Origin: Rossellomorea vietnamensis NBRC 101237
GTDB lineage: Bacteria; Bacillota; Bacilli; Bacillales; Bacillaceae_B
NCBI RefSeq assembly: GCF_001591825.1
Contig: NZ_BCVQ01000019.1
Span: 1-64,000, forward strand
DNA length: 64,000 bases
Reading direction: 5' to 3'
The notes beneath the pieces were generated by a model, which worked only from the letters and a program-made list of their open reading frames with translations, had not been told where the DNA came from and did no database searches. How positions within the stretch are numbered: position 1 is the first letter of the stretch; every line of letters starts with the position of its first letter. The translations under genes were made by a program, and so were the position numbers. This document shows, in pieces, positions 1-8,030 of the stretch.

Positions 1-158
1 TTTTTTTATGTCTGAGGATGGTGGACCAAATCCTACTTATAGATTGTTTGCCTCACAGTGGGCGGAAATTTGATATGATTAGATATGGCTTAGTGCTCGT
101 GGAAAGATCGAATCATCATGGATACTGACTGTGCGTATGGCAATAAAGGAGAATATAG

Positions 159-815
159 ATGAAAGCAGCAATGATTTTTGATATGGATGGTACATTATTT
201 CAAACACACCGCATTCTTGAGGCTTCACTTCACGATACCTTCCAATTACTTAGAGATGAAGAAATGTGGGAGGGGGATACACCTCTCGAAAAATATAGAG
301 AAATAATGGGTGTCCCCCTTTCTGATGTGTGGAGGACCCTATTGCCCCTGCATCCCTTTCATACACATGAAAGAGTAAATGAAGTATTTCAGGATAAATT
401 GATTCAAAACATACTGGATGGAATGGGCGCCCTCTATCCCCATACAGAGGACCTCTTAGCCTATTTGGCCGATAGGGGATTTCCGATTTTTGTGGCAAGT
501 AACGGCTATCCACGTTATCTCGAGGCAATCGTGGAATATTACGGGTTGGATCGATGGATCTTATCCTGCTATAGTATTGAGGATATTGAATCTGAGGATA
601 AGGGTGAACTCATTCGGAAAGTGAAGGTGGATCATGATCTCAGTCACGGAATTGTGATCGGAGACAGACGATCTGACTTTAAAGGAGCCGAGGCGAATGA
701 GTTCCTCTCCATCGGATGTGCTTTTGATTTTTCTCAGGAAAATGAGTTACAAGAAGCAGACATCGTGGTCGGTGACTTGATTGAAATCAGAGAATATTTA
801 GAGAACGTGAAATGA
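159..815 (+). CDS. HAD-superfamily hydrolase (phosphatase)
   Basis: 218 aa cytosolic HAD phosphatase. Motif I is seen near the N-terminus (DMDGTLFQT, with both catalytic Asp residues). A conserved Ser-Asn pair follows (VASNGY, about residue 115). The acidic motif IV is present as GDRRSDFKGA, about residue 168. A helical cap lies between motifs I and II, as in the Gph/PGMB-like subgroup. The ATG start follows AAAGGAG at a normal distance. It is followed 22 bp later by a NUDIX gene on the same strand, so the two are probably cotranscribed. The substrate cannot be read from the sequence; a small phosphoester is expected from the family. Confidence 0.85.
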   Translation: MKAAMIFDMDGTLFQTHRILEASLHDTFQLLRDEEMWEGDTPLEKYREIMGVPLSDVWRTLLPLHPFHTHERVNEVFQDKLIQNILDGMGALYPHTEDLLAYLADRGFPIFVASNGYPRYLEAIVEYYGLDRWILSCYSIEDIESEDKGELIRKVKVDHDLSHGIVIGDRRSDFKGAEANEFLSIGCAFDFSQENELQEADIVVGDLIEIREYLENVK

Positions 816-837
816 AATAAGAGAGAGGAGTGATCGA

Positions 838-1464
838 GTGGAGGAGGAAAAACTGGCCATTTTGAATGAGAATGGAGATAGGTTAGGGGTCACGAGCCGT
901 TCGGAGGTGCACACAAAGGGTTACTGGCATGAGACCTTTCACTGCTGGTTTGTTCATTATGACGACAATTTGAAGGAAACCTTCATCTATTTTCAGTTAA
1001 GAAGTGACGATAAGAAGGATTTTCCCGGTCTTTTGGATATTACGGCCGCCGGACATATTTTGTCCGATGAGAAGATTGAAGACGGTGTGAGGGAAGTCCA
1101 TGAAGAGTTGGGAATCAAGCTCAAGTTTGAGGAATTGGAGGATCTGGGGGTGGTAAAAGGGGAACTCATTCAAGAAAATATGATAGACAGGGAGCATACC
1201 AATGTATTCCTCTATATCAAGCCGGTCTCATACGAGGAATTTCAGCTTCAGACGGAGGAAGTTTCAGGTATTTTACGTTCAAGCCTGTCCGATTTCAAAT
1301 CGCTTATTCAACATGATAAAGCAGAAATCGAACTGGAAGGATTTGTTGTCACCAAGAGCGGGGTGAAGAACTATATCAGCAAAAAGGCCGGTTATCATCA
1401 TTTCGTCCCTCATGAAAGGCCCTACCTTATCGAAATCATCGATCGAATAGAACAGAAAATGTAA
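838..1464 (+). CDS. NUDIX hydrolase, IPP-isomerase-like subgroup
   Basis: 208 aa. The NUDIX helix is visible around residue 90 (REVHEELGI), preceded by AAGHIL. The spacing between the first Gly and the REVHEE core is one residue shorter than the classical signature, which fits the Idi/YfcD-like branch. That branch also has the N-terminal pattern LAILNENGDRLG...R.EVH..G.WH, seen here. The likely role is hydrolysis of a nucleoside-diphosphate-linked or diphosphate compound. The start is GTG, with GAGAGGAG upstream. It lies just downstream of the HAD gene and is probably in the same transcript. The family is clear; the substrate is not. Confidence 0.85.
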   Translation: MEEEKLAILNENGDRLGVTSRSEVHTKGYWHETFHCWFVHYDDNLKETFIYFQLRSDDKKDFPGLLDITAAGHILSDEKIEDGVREVHEELGIKLKFEELEDLGVVKGELIQENMIDREHTNVFLYIKPVSYEEFQLQTEEVSGILRSSLSDFKSLIQHDKAEIELEGFVVTKSGVKNYISKKAGYHHFVPHERPYLIEIIDRIEQKM

Positions 1465-1558
1465 GAAAATAATTCCTCTTTCCCATAGCGGGAATGGATG
1501 ATGAAGGCTATCATGAATATTTGGTACATACATACTGTGAAAGAGAGTAGGAGAAACA

Positions 1559-2185
1559 TTGAACGGCACAGCGCACATGGCAATTGGAGCAGCAACAGGT
1601 TTTATCGTGGCGAACTCATTTGGATCCGGCCCAGGTGCGACAGCCGCACTTGTAGCAATCGGCGGGATATCCGGACTCATACCTGATTTGGATATTGATG
1701 GAAAGCTTAGTAACAAAGTTACTTTCTCCCCCCAAATGATCAGGTCGGTGGCGCAAATCATCGGCTTTCTCATGATGGTGTACAGCTACCTGGAAGGCAT
1801 TGGGAAAGAACGGTGGCTTGGGATTGGCTATGGGGCAGGAATGATGTTATTCACAAGCTTCATCACCCAGAGAAGAATGCTGATGATTACCGGCATAGGT
1901 GTGACGGCATGTGGATGGCAATTAAATGAAATATGGTTATGGTTACTGGGCATCTATATATTTATTGCTTCCTTCGTGTCACATCGCAGTTATACCCACT
2001 CTGTAATGGGGTTAATATACTATGCTATCATCGCTCGTTATCTCGAGACTTCTATCCTGATTGATGGAGTATTTGAAGCATGTGTCATCGGATATGCGAG
2101 TCATTTGATCGCGGATATGAAGTTTCTCCCTTTTAATAAGAGAGGCATAAAGCTCTTCCTTCCTCTTTCGTCAAAAGAAATGTAA
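1559..2185 (+). CDS. YdjM/YfhP-type membrane metal-dependent hydrolase (DUF457)
   Basis: 208 aa integral membrane protein. It has an early His (NGTAHMAIG), a PDLDID acidic motif (about residue 41), SHRSYTHS (about residue 140) and SHLIADM near the end. These are the conserved metal-ligand motifs of the DUF457/COG1988 family (B. subtilis YfhP, E. coli YdjM). Several hydrophobic helices alternate with these motifs. The start is TTG at 1559 behind TAGGAGAA; no better start exists upstream in frame. The biochemical function of the family is poorly defined. It is placed after the NUDIX gene with a 94 bp gap. Confidence 0.8.
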   Translation: MNGTAHMAIGAATGFIVANSFGSGPGATAALVAIGGISGLIPDLDIDGKLSNKVTFSPQMIRSVAQIIGFLMMVYSYLEGIGKERWLGIGYGAGMMLFTSFITQRRMLMITGIGVTACGWQLNEIWLWLLGIYIFIASFVSHRSYTHSVMGLIYYAIIARYLETSILIDGVFEACVIGYASHLIADMKFLPFNKRGIKLFLPLSSKEM

Positions 2186-2202
2186 AATGTGTTTATACCC
2201 AC

Positions 2203-2231
2203 TTGACCATTATTTACCTATCCATTAAAAT
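2203..2231 (+). promoter_or_regulatory. Sigma-A promoter of the trpS T-box transcript
   Basis: TTGACC (2203-2208), a 17 bp spacer, and TAAAAT (2226-2231), directly upstream of the T-box leader. Spacing is optimal and both hexamers differ from consensus at one position. Confidence 0.7.
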
Positions 2232-2261
2232 AATGGGAACACAATAAATGGTTAAATGCGA

Positions 2262-2516
2262 TGAAGAAGAAGAGTAGACGATCGAAACATTTAAGAGAGC
2301 TGATGGATGGTGAGAATCAGTATGGGGAATCGTTGAATGGGCTTTTGAGCATCCAGGCTGAAAAGAAGTAGGTTCTGGCGGAAGGTCTCACCGATAAAAG
2401 GGACGATGTATAGAACGTTACTTCTGTACAGGTGAGTGCGTTTATTGAAGTGTAAACGAATGAAGGTGGCACCACGGGTTTCCCGTCCTTTTTTAGAGGA
2501 CGGGAAGCCCTTTTTG
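2262..2516 (+). ncRNA. T-box leader (tRNA-Trp sensing) upstream of trpS
   Basis: Stem I features are visible: GAGAGCTGATGG and a GGTGAGAATCAG strand. The conserved T-box motif GAAGGTGGCACCACG spans 2462-2476. A strong intrinsic terminator follows (GGGTTTCCCGTCC paired with GGACGGGAAGCCC, then TTTTT, to 2515). The likely specifier codon is TGG at 2338-2340 (context GAATGGGC), matching the downstream TrpRS. By family behaviour, uncharged tRNA-Trp would stabilise the antiterminator and allow read-through. Confidence 0.93.
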
Positions 2517-2553
2517 TGTTTTCTGATTATTTTCAACGGAGGGTATGATGGGG

Positions 2554-3552
2554 ATGAAAAAACAAGTTCTGACTGGTATCAAGCCAACTGGCCGTATACA
2601 TTTGGGGAATTATATTGGGGCGATTAAACCGGCATTGGGATTGGCGGAGAACCAATCATATAACACTGCTTATTTTGTTGCGGATTATCATGGTTTAACA
2701 AAAATCCATGATCCCATTGAAATGAAGGAGCTTTCTTATGGGGTGGCGGCAGCGTGGTTAGCATTAGGGTTGAATCCTGATTCAGCGATTTTTTACCGTC
2801 AATCTGATGTGCCTGAAATCTTTGAGCTGAGCTGGATCCTTTCTTGTTTTGCACCAAAAGGATTATTAAACCGCTCTCACGCATATAAATCAATGGTTGA
2901 AGAAAATAAAGAAAGCGGGAGAAATGTTGATGCTGGAGTCAATATGGGATTATTTACGTATCCCATTTTAATGGCTGCGGATATCCTCCTTTTTCAAACC
3001 GAGTTGGTCCCTGTCGGAAAAGATCAAATACAGCATGTGGAAATTGCCAGAGACATAGCTGAAAGCTTTAACAATCAATATGGAGAAACATTTGTCATCC
3101 CTGAATACGTCATCCAGGAAGAAACGGCCGTTCTACCGGGACTGGACGGCCGCAAGATGAGTAAAAGTTATAATAACACCATTCCTTTATTTGAAGAACC
3201 AAAAAAGCTTCAAAAATTGATCAATAAAATCAAAACGGATTCTTCACTTCCTGAAGAGCCTAAGGATCCTGACGATTCAATCATTTTTGGTCTTTACAAA
3301 GAATTTGCAACCACTGATCAATCGGAAGAAATGAAAAGGAGATTTCAACAAGGAATAGGCTGGGGGGAAGCGAAGAAAGAACTTTTCGATGTAATGAATT
3401 CATTCATCGAAGTACCAAGGTCGGAATATGAAGACCTATTGAACAATCGGGATAGACTGGATGCCATCTTACTGAATGGAGCCATAAAAGCACGAAAAAA
3501 AACAATCCCATTCATGAAAGAGATCAAAAGGAAAATAGGAATGTATCATTAA
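2554..3552 (+). CDS. trpS: Tryptophanyl-tRNA synthetase, divergent (auxiliary-type)
   Basis: 332 aa from ATG 2554, which lies 10 nt after GGAGGG; the earlier ATGs at 2545 and 2548 are too close to that site. Class I motifs are present: the HIGH equivalent IHLGNYIG (about residue 15) and KMSKS in DGRKMSKSYNN (about residue 203). The opening TGIKPTGRIHLGN and the segment NRSHAYK differ from the usual Bacillus housekeeping enzyme, which I recall as starting with GIQPSG. It therefore looks like a second, auxiliary TrpRS. Auxiliary TrpRS enzymes in other bacteria can confer indolmycin resistance; whether this one does is inference. The T-box leader ties expression to Trp-tRNA charging. Confidence 0.9.
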   Translation: MKKQVLTGIKPTGRIHLGNYIGAIKPALGLAENQSYNTAYFVADYHGLTKIHDPIEMKELSYGVAAAWLALGLNPDSAIFYRQSDVPEIFELSWILSCFAPKGLLNRSHAYKSMVEENKESGRNVDAGVNMGLFTYPILMAADILLFQTELVPVGKDQIQHVEIARDIAESFNNQYGETFVIPEYVIQEETAVLPGLDGRKMSKSYNNTIPLFEEPKKLQKLINKIKTDSSLPEEPKDPDDSIIFGLYKEFATTDQSEEMKRRFQQGIGWGEAKKELFDVMNSFIEVPRSEYEDLLNNRDRLDAILLNGAIKARKKTIPFMKEIKRKIGMYH

Positions 3553-3600
3553 AATAGAATAAAATGATCATGATGTTTTTCAGATAATTCATAATTGTCA

Positions 3601-3627
3601 TTGACATTTGTATGTCTTTGTTATAAG
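3601..3627 (+). promoter_or_regulatory. Probable sigma-A promoter of the met operon
   Basis: TTGACA at 3601-3606 is consensus. A -10-like TATAAG lies at 3622-3627, 15 bp downstream, slightly short of optimal. It lies about 35 bp before the S-box aptamer. Confidence 0.5.
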
Positions 3628-3661
3628 TTATGAGAAAGCATTTTAACAATTTCATATTGTT

Positions 3662-3820
3662 TCTTATCAAGAGAGGTAGAGGGACTGGCCCGAAGACACC
3701 TCAGCAACCAGCCACAGTAACAGGTATGGTGCTAATTCCAGCAAGTTGATGTCAACTTGGACGATAAGAGGGAGAACGAACGTATAAAACCTTCTTATTT
3801 TCATAAGAAGGTTTTTTGTT
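3662..3820 (+). ncRNA. SAM (S-box) riboswitch with intrinsic terminator
   Basis: The aptamer spans about 3662-3770. P1 strands are TCTTATCAAGAG and CTTGGACGATAAGAG. The conserved core GAGGGACTGGCCCGAAGA and the CTCAGCAACC element are seen, as is GGTGCTAATTCCAGCAA. The terminator hairpin AAAACCTTCTTA / TAAGAAGGTTTT with a T-run follows at 3787-3820. High SAM should terminate transcription ahead of metI. This leader controls the whole four-gene methionine operon. Confidence 0.97.
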
Positions 3821-3861
3821 TTTTCCCCTTTTCATTTTCTAGGGACGAAAAGGAGAGAAGG

Positions 3862-4986
3862 ATGTTGAAAAAACATATTGATACTTTGCTTGTCCAGGCA
3901 GGCAATCGGAAGGATCCAGCTACTGGTGCCGTAAGTCTGCCCATTCATTTATCGACAGCATATGAACATAGAGGAATCGGTGAATCAACCGGTTATGATT
4001 ATACGAGAACAGGAAACCCAACCAGGGCGACCCTTGAAGAATTACTGACTCAATTGGAAGAGGGGCATAGAGGATTTGCATTCAGTTCGGGAATGGCTGC
4101 GATTCAGGCAATTCTGGGTTTATTCTCAAGTGGGGATGAATTGATTGTATCGAAGGATCTTTACGGAGGAAGCTACCGCTTATTCGTTCAGTATGAAGCC
4201 CAATATAATATCAAATTTCATTTTGTTGATACAAGTGATACTCATTCTATAGAAGAGCACATATCGAAGAGGACGAAGGCTATTTTTCTTGAAACACCAA
4301 CCAATCCATTAATGAATGAAGCAAATATTTCTGAGGTCGCAGCCATTTCAAAGGCGAGTGGATTACTTTTAATCGTCGATAATACCTTTTATACACCAGT
4401 TCTGCAAAAACCGCTCAAAGAGGGAGCAGACCTGGTCATTCACAGCGCTACCAAATACTTAGGGGGCCATAATGACGTTCTGGCCGGAGTTGTCATAGTC
4501 AACACAGAGGACTTGGCTGAAAGGATCTATACGATTCAAAATTCAATCGGCGCAGTCCTTGCACCATTTGATTGTTGGCTCTTAATAAGAGGGTTGAAGA
4601 CCCTTAGTCTCAGAATGGCCCAGCATGAAAAGAATGCACGAAAATTAGCCCAGTATCTTAAAGGGCATGACTGTGTAGCGGACGTCTTATATCCCGGGAA
4701 AGGGGGCATGCTTTCCTTTCGCATTGCCAAGGAAGAATGGGTCGGTCCATTCCTCCAACATCTAAAGGTCATAACGTTTGCTGAAAGTTTAGGAGGGGTT
4801 GAAAGCTTTATCACCTATCCTGCCACCCAGACCCATGCCGACATTCCTGAAGAAGAAAGGAATAGACTTGGCATCTGTAACAGATTGCTCAGGTTTTCTG
4901 TAGGAATAGAATTTATCGACGACCTGATCGAAGACTTGGAGAATGTTTTTCAACAATTGGAAAAAGAGGTGTTAACGTATGAGTAA
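3862..4986 (+). CDS. metI: Cystathionine gamma-synthase / O-acetylhomoserine thiolyase
   Basis: 374 aa, matching the length of B. subtilis MetI. The frame is open from 3757, but that region is the riboswitch and terminator. ATG 3862 follows AGGAGAGAAGG and gives MLKKHIDTLLVQAG. Cys/Met metabolism PLP fold: YDYTRTGNPTR near residue 45, SSGMAAI, and the PLP lysine in HSATKYLGGHND (about residue 197). It joins an activated homoserine with cysteine, or with sulfide. It overlaps metC by 8 bp, indicating translational coupling, and is controlled by the S-box. Confidence 0.95.
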   Translation: MLKKHIDTLLVQAGNRKDPATGAVSLPIHLSTAYEHRGIGESTGYDYTRTGNPTRATLEELLTQLEEGHRGFAFSSGMAAIQAILGLFSSGDELIVSKDLYGGSYRLFVQYEAQYNIKFHFVDTSDTHSIEEHISKRTKAIFLETPTNPLMNEANISEVAAISKASGLLLIVDNTFYTPVLQKPLKEGADLVIHSATKYLGGHNDVLAGVVIVNTEDLAERIYTIQNSIGAVLAPFDCWLLIRGLKTLSLRMAQHEKNARKLAQYLKGHDCVADVLYPGKGGMLSFRIAKEEWVGPFLQHLKVITFAESLGGVESFITYPATQTHADIPEEERNRLGICNRLLRFSVGIEFIDDLIEDLENVFQQLEKEVLTYE

Positions 4987-6163
4987 AAAACCATTTTCAC
5001 TTCAGACGTCACTCATCCATTCCCGCGGATTTGATAAAGAGACAGGAGCTGTTTCTACACCGATTCATCATGCTACAACCTTTCATCAACAGGATTTTGA
5101 TCAGTATGGTACGTATGACTACAGCCGTTCGGGGAATCCAACAAGGGAAACAGTCGAAGAAACGATAGCGGAATTAGAAGGCGGGGTAAGGGGTTTTGCC
5201 TTTTCATCCGGTATGGCTGCCATCTCAACAAGCTTTCTATTATTGTCGAGTGGGGATCACGTACTCGTCTCGGAGGAAGTATATGGGGGGACATACAGGA
5301 TGATCACGGAAGTCCTTACTAAATTTGATATAGAATACTCCTTTGTGAATATGAAAGATCTTCATGAGGTGGCTTGTGCAATTAAGCACAATACGAGGGT
5401 GATTTATATGGAAACCCCGTCGAACCCCTTATTGAATATCACAGATATTGAAGGGGTCGTGAAGCTTGCCAAGGCAAATGACTGCTTAACATTTCTGGAT
5501 AATACATTCATGACGCCATTGCTGCAAAGGCCAATCAGTCTAGGGGTGGATGTTGTACTGCACAGTGCAACGAAGTTTCTTGCCGGACATAGTGACGTCT
5601 TAGCAGGACTTGCGGTAACGGGAGATGAAGAGATTGCGGGGAAACTTGCTTTCCTGCAGAATTCGTTTGGGGCGGTACTCGGGGTACAGGATTGCTGGCT
5701 GCTCTTAAGGGGGCTGAAAACATTGCATGTCCGATTGAAGGAATCATCGGAGTCGGCTTATAAGATTGCAAGCTTCCTGGAAAGCAGAAAGGAAGTAGAA
5801 GAAGTGTATTACCCGGGCTTGAGCTATCATCCCGGTCGTGAAATTCAAGTCCGGCAGGCAGAGGGTCCCGGGGCGGTACTATCTTTCCGGTTAAAAGGGG
5901 AAGAGGAAGTGAAGCAACTCATCAAACATGTAAACATTCCTGTATTCGCCGTCAGTTTAGGAGCTGTCGAATCGATTCTATCCTATCCATCAAGAATGTC
6001 ACATGCTTCCATGCCTAAAGCTGAAAGAGAAAGAAGAGGGATTACAGATGGGTTATTGCGCTTATCCGTTGGTCTTGAAAACGCGGATGAATTAATAAAG
6101 GATCTTCAAAATGGTTTAGATAGTATACAAAAAATCAATCGAAACAACGTGATCAATTTGTAA
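4979..6163 (+). CDS. metC: Cystathionine beta-lyase
   Basis: 394 aa PLP enzyme homologous to the preceding MetI. Seen are TYDYSRSGNPTRET, SSGMAAIS, and the PLP lysine in HSATKFLAGHSDV. It cleaves cystathionine to homocysteine, pyruvate and ammonia. The order metI-metC is the same as in B. subtilis (formerly yjcI-yjcJ). The ATG lies inside the end of metI. It is followed after 16 bp by yitJ with GGGGGAGG upstream. Confidence 0.93.
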   Translation: MSKKPFSLQTSLIHSRGFDKETGAVSTPIHHATTFHQQDFDQYGTYDYSRSGNPTRETVEETIAELEGGVRGFAFSSGMAAISTSFLLLSSGDHVLVSEEVYGGTYRMITEVLTKFDIEYSFVNMKDLHEVACAIKHNTRVIYMETPSNPLLNITDIEGVVKLAKANDCLTFLDNTFMTPLLQRPISLGVDVVLHSATKFLAGHSDVLAGLAVTGDEEIAGKLAFLQNSFGAVLGVQDCWLLLRGLKTLHVRLKESSESAYKIASFLESRKEVEEVYYPGLSYHPGREIQVRQAEGPGAVLSFRLKGEEEVKQLIKHVNIPVFAVSLGAVESILSYPSRMSHASMPKAERERRGITDGLLRLSVGLENADELIKDLQNGLDSIQKINRNNVINL

Positions 6164-6179
6164 AGGGGGAGGATGGGAC

Positions 6180-8030
6180 ATGATGCCATTGCTGGAGGCA
6201 TTGAAAGAGAGAATCTTGATTGCAGATGGAGCCATCGGAACATTGTTGTATTCATATGGAGTGGACAGATGCTTTGAAGAACTGAATCTTTCTCACCCAA
6301 ATGAAGTGTTGAAAGTCCATAAAGAGTATATCGATGCCGGAGCCGATATCATACAGACCAATACGTACGGGGCCAATTATCAAAAGCTTTCCAGATACGG
6401 ATTGGAGGATTCGGTTAAAGAAATTAATACAGCTGCAGTGCGTCTGGCTAGAAAAGCAGCGGGAGAGAACACCTATATTCTAGGCACGATCGGGGGAATC
6501 AGGGGCATTAAACAAAATGTGTCCCTCGAAGAAATCAAAAGAAGCTTTCGTGAACAGCTTTACTGTTTATTATTAGAGGGTGTAGATGGTATTCTGCTGG
6601 AAACCAATTATGATTTCGAGGAATTGACCACAGTGCTGAACATTGCTAAACGTGAAGCGGATATTCCCGTCATTGCTCAGGTTTCCCTTCATGAAACAGG
6701 AGTCCTTCAAAATGGAATGGAAATCAAAGATGCCCTTCAACAATTGGAATTATTGGGAGCGGATGTCGTCGGCATCAATTGCAGGATGGGACCATTTCAT
6801 ATGGTGAATTCATTAGAGGAAGTTCCCTTACCGAAAAGGGCGTTTCTATCCGTCTATCCTAACGCGAGTCTCCCAAACTATGAAGAAGGTCGATTCTATT
6901 ACTCCGCTGAGCCAGATTACTTTGGGGATATCAGCAATGAGCTGCGTCTTCAGGGTGCAAGAATCATTGGGGGATGTTGTGGAACCACACCCGATCACAT
7001 TCGTTCTGTAGCTGCAAGATTAAAAAGCCGGGAGCCTGTGAAGGAAAAAAAGGTGAAAAAGAAAAAAGTAGTTCAGTTATCTTCACCATCCATCAAGGGA
7101 ATCTTGCTGCATGAGCAAGTGAGAGAAAAGAAAACGGTCATCGTTGAACTCGATCCACCCAAGCATCTTGATACGAAACTGTTTTTCCAAGGAGCGGCGG
7201 CGCTTAAGGAAGCCGGCATTGACGCTCTCACCCTTGCCGACAATCCGCTGGCATCGCCAAGGATTAGTAATGATGCAATCGGGAGCATGGTAAAGTCGAA
7301 ATACGATCTTACACCTCTCGTTCACATCACTTGCCGGGATCGAAACCTGATCGGACTTCAATCCCATTTAATGGGCCTGCACACATTAGGGATACACAAC
7401 CTATTAGCGATAACGGGTGATCCTGCCAAAATCGGGGACTTTCCAGGTGCTGCATCCGTATATGACCTTTCTTCCCTGGAACTTATAGAACTCATTAAAC
7501 AAAATAATGAGGGAATATCGTTTTCCGGTAAGTCACTGCGGGAGCGGACTCAATTTTCAGTCGGGGCAGCCTTTAATCCGAACTTCCGTCATTTAGACGC
7601 TTCTGTGAAAAGACTGGAAAAGAAAAAGAAAGCAGGAGCCGACTATTTTATTTCTCAACCGATCTTTGGGAAAGAACAACTGATTCAAGTGTATGAGGCA
7701 ACGAAGCATCTGGATGTTCCGATCTTCATCGGAATTATGCCGTTAATCAGCTCAAGAAACGCAGAATTCCTTCACCATGAAGTACCAGGAATCAATGTGC
7801 CGGAGGAAACGAGACGAAGAATGAAGGAAGCAGGAAATGATCCCGTCATAGCTGGAGCAGTCGGAATGGAAATAGCCAAAGACTTGCTGGATACGGCAAT
7901 CCAGCTGTTTAATGGCATTTATCTGATCACACCTTTTGTAAGATATGATATGAGCATTGAACTGATTCATCATATACAAGAGAAAACCAACACGGAAAGA
8001 GAGGTTCCCTATGGCCATCACATTGTTTGA
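6180..8030 (+). CDS. yitJ: Bifunctional homocysteine S-methyltransferase / methylenetetrahydrofolate reductase
   Basis: 616 aa two-domain protein. Residues 1 to about 290 form a homocysteine methyltransferase domain with zinc cysteines in GINCRMG and GGCCGTTPDH. Residues about 310-600 form a MetF-type TIM barrel (VELDPPKHLD, LLAITGDPAK, DYFISQPIFG). It supplies methyltetrahydrofolate for MetH and may methylate homocysteine itself. A Lys-rich linker (about residues 283-297) separates the domains. The length matches B. subtilis YitJ. It overlaps metH by 20 bp. Confidence 0.94.
   Translation: MMPLLEALKERILIADGAIGTLLYSYGVDRCFEELNLSHPNEVLKVHKEYIDAGADIIQTNTYGANYQKLSRYGLEDSVKEINTAAVRLARKAAGENTYILGTIGGIRGIKQNVSLEEIKRSFREQLYCLLLEGVDGILLETNYDFEELTTVLNIAKREADIPVIAQVSLHETGVLQNGMEIKDALQQLELLGADVVGINCRMGPFHMVNSLEEVPLPKRAFLSVYPNASLPNYEEGRFYYSAEPDYFGDISNELRLQGARIIGGCCGTTPDHIRSVAARLKSREPVKEKKVKKKKVVQLSSPSIKGILLHEQVREKKTVIVELDPPKHLDTKLFFQGAAALKEAGIDALTLADNPLASPRISNDAIGSMVKSKYDLTPLVHITCRDRNLIGLQSHLMGLHTLGIHNLLAITGDPAKIGDFPGAASVYDLSSLELIELIKQNNEGISFSGKSLRERTQFSVGAAFNPNFRHLDASVKRLEKKKKAGADYFISQPIFGKEQLIQVYEATKHLDVPIFIGIMPLISSRNAEFLHHEVPGINVPEETRRRMKEAGNDPVIAGAVGMEIAKDLLDTAIQLFNGIYLITPFVRYDMSIELIHHIQEKTNTEREVPYGHHIV

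Noticed and set aside
1-158. T-run and short frames at the window start
   Set aside because: May be the end of a terminator of the previous gene, but the stem lies outside the window; nothing could be supported.
1279-1773. 164 aa minus-strand frame across the NUDIX/YdjM boundary
   Set aside because: Overlaps two well supported plus-strand genes; no ribosome site and no family resemblance.
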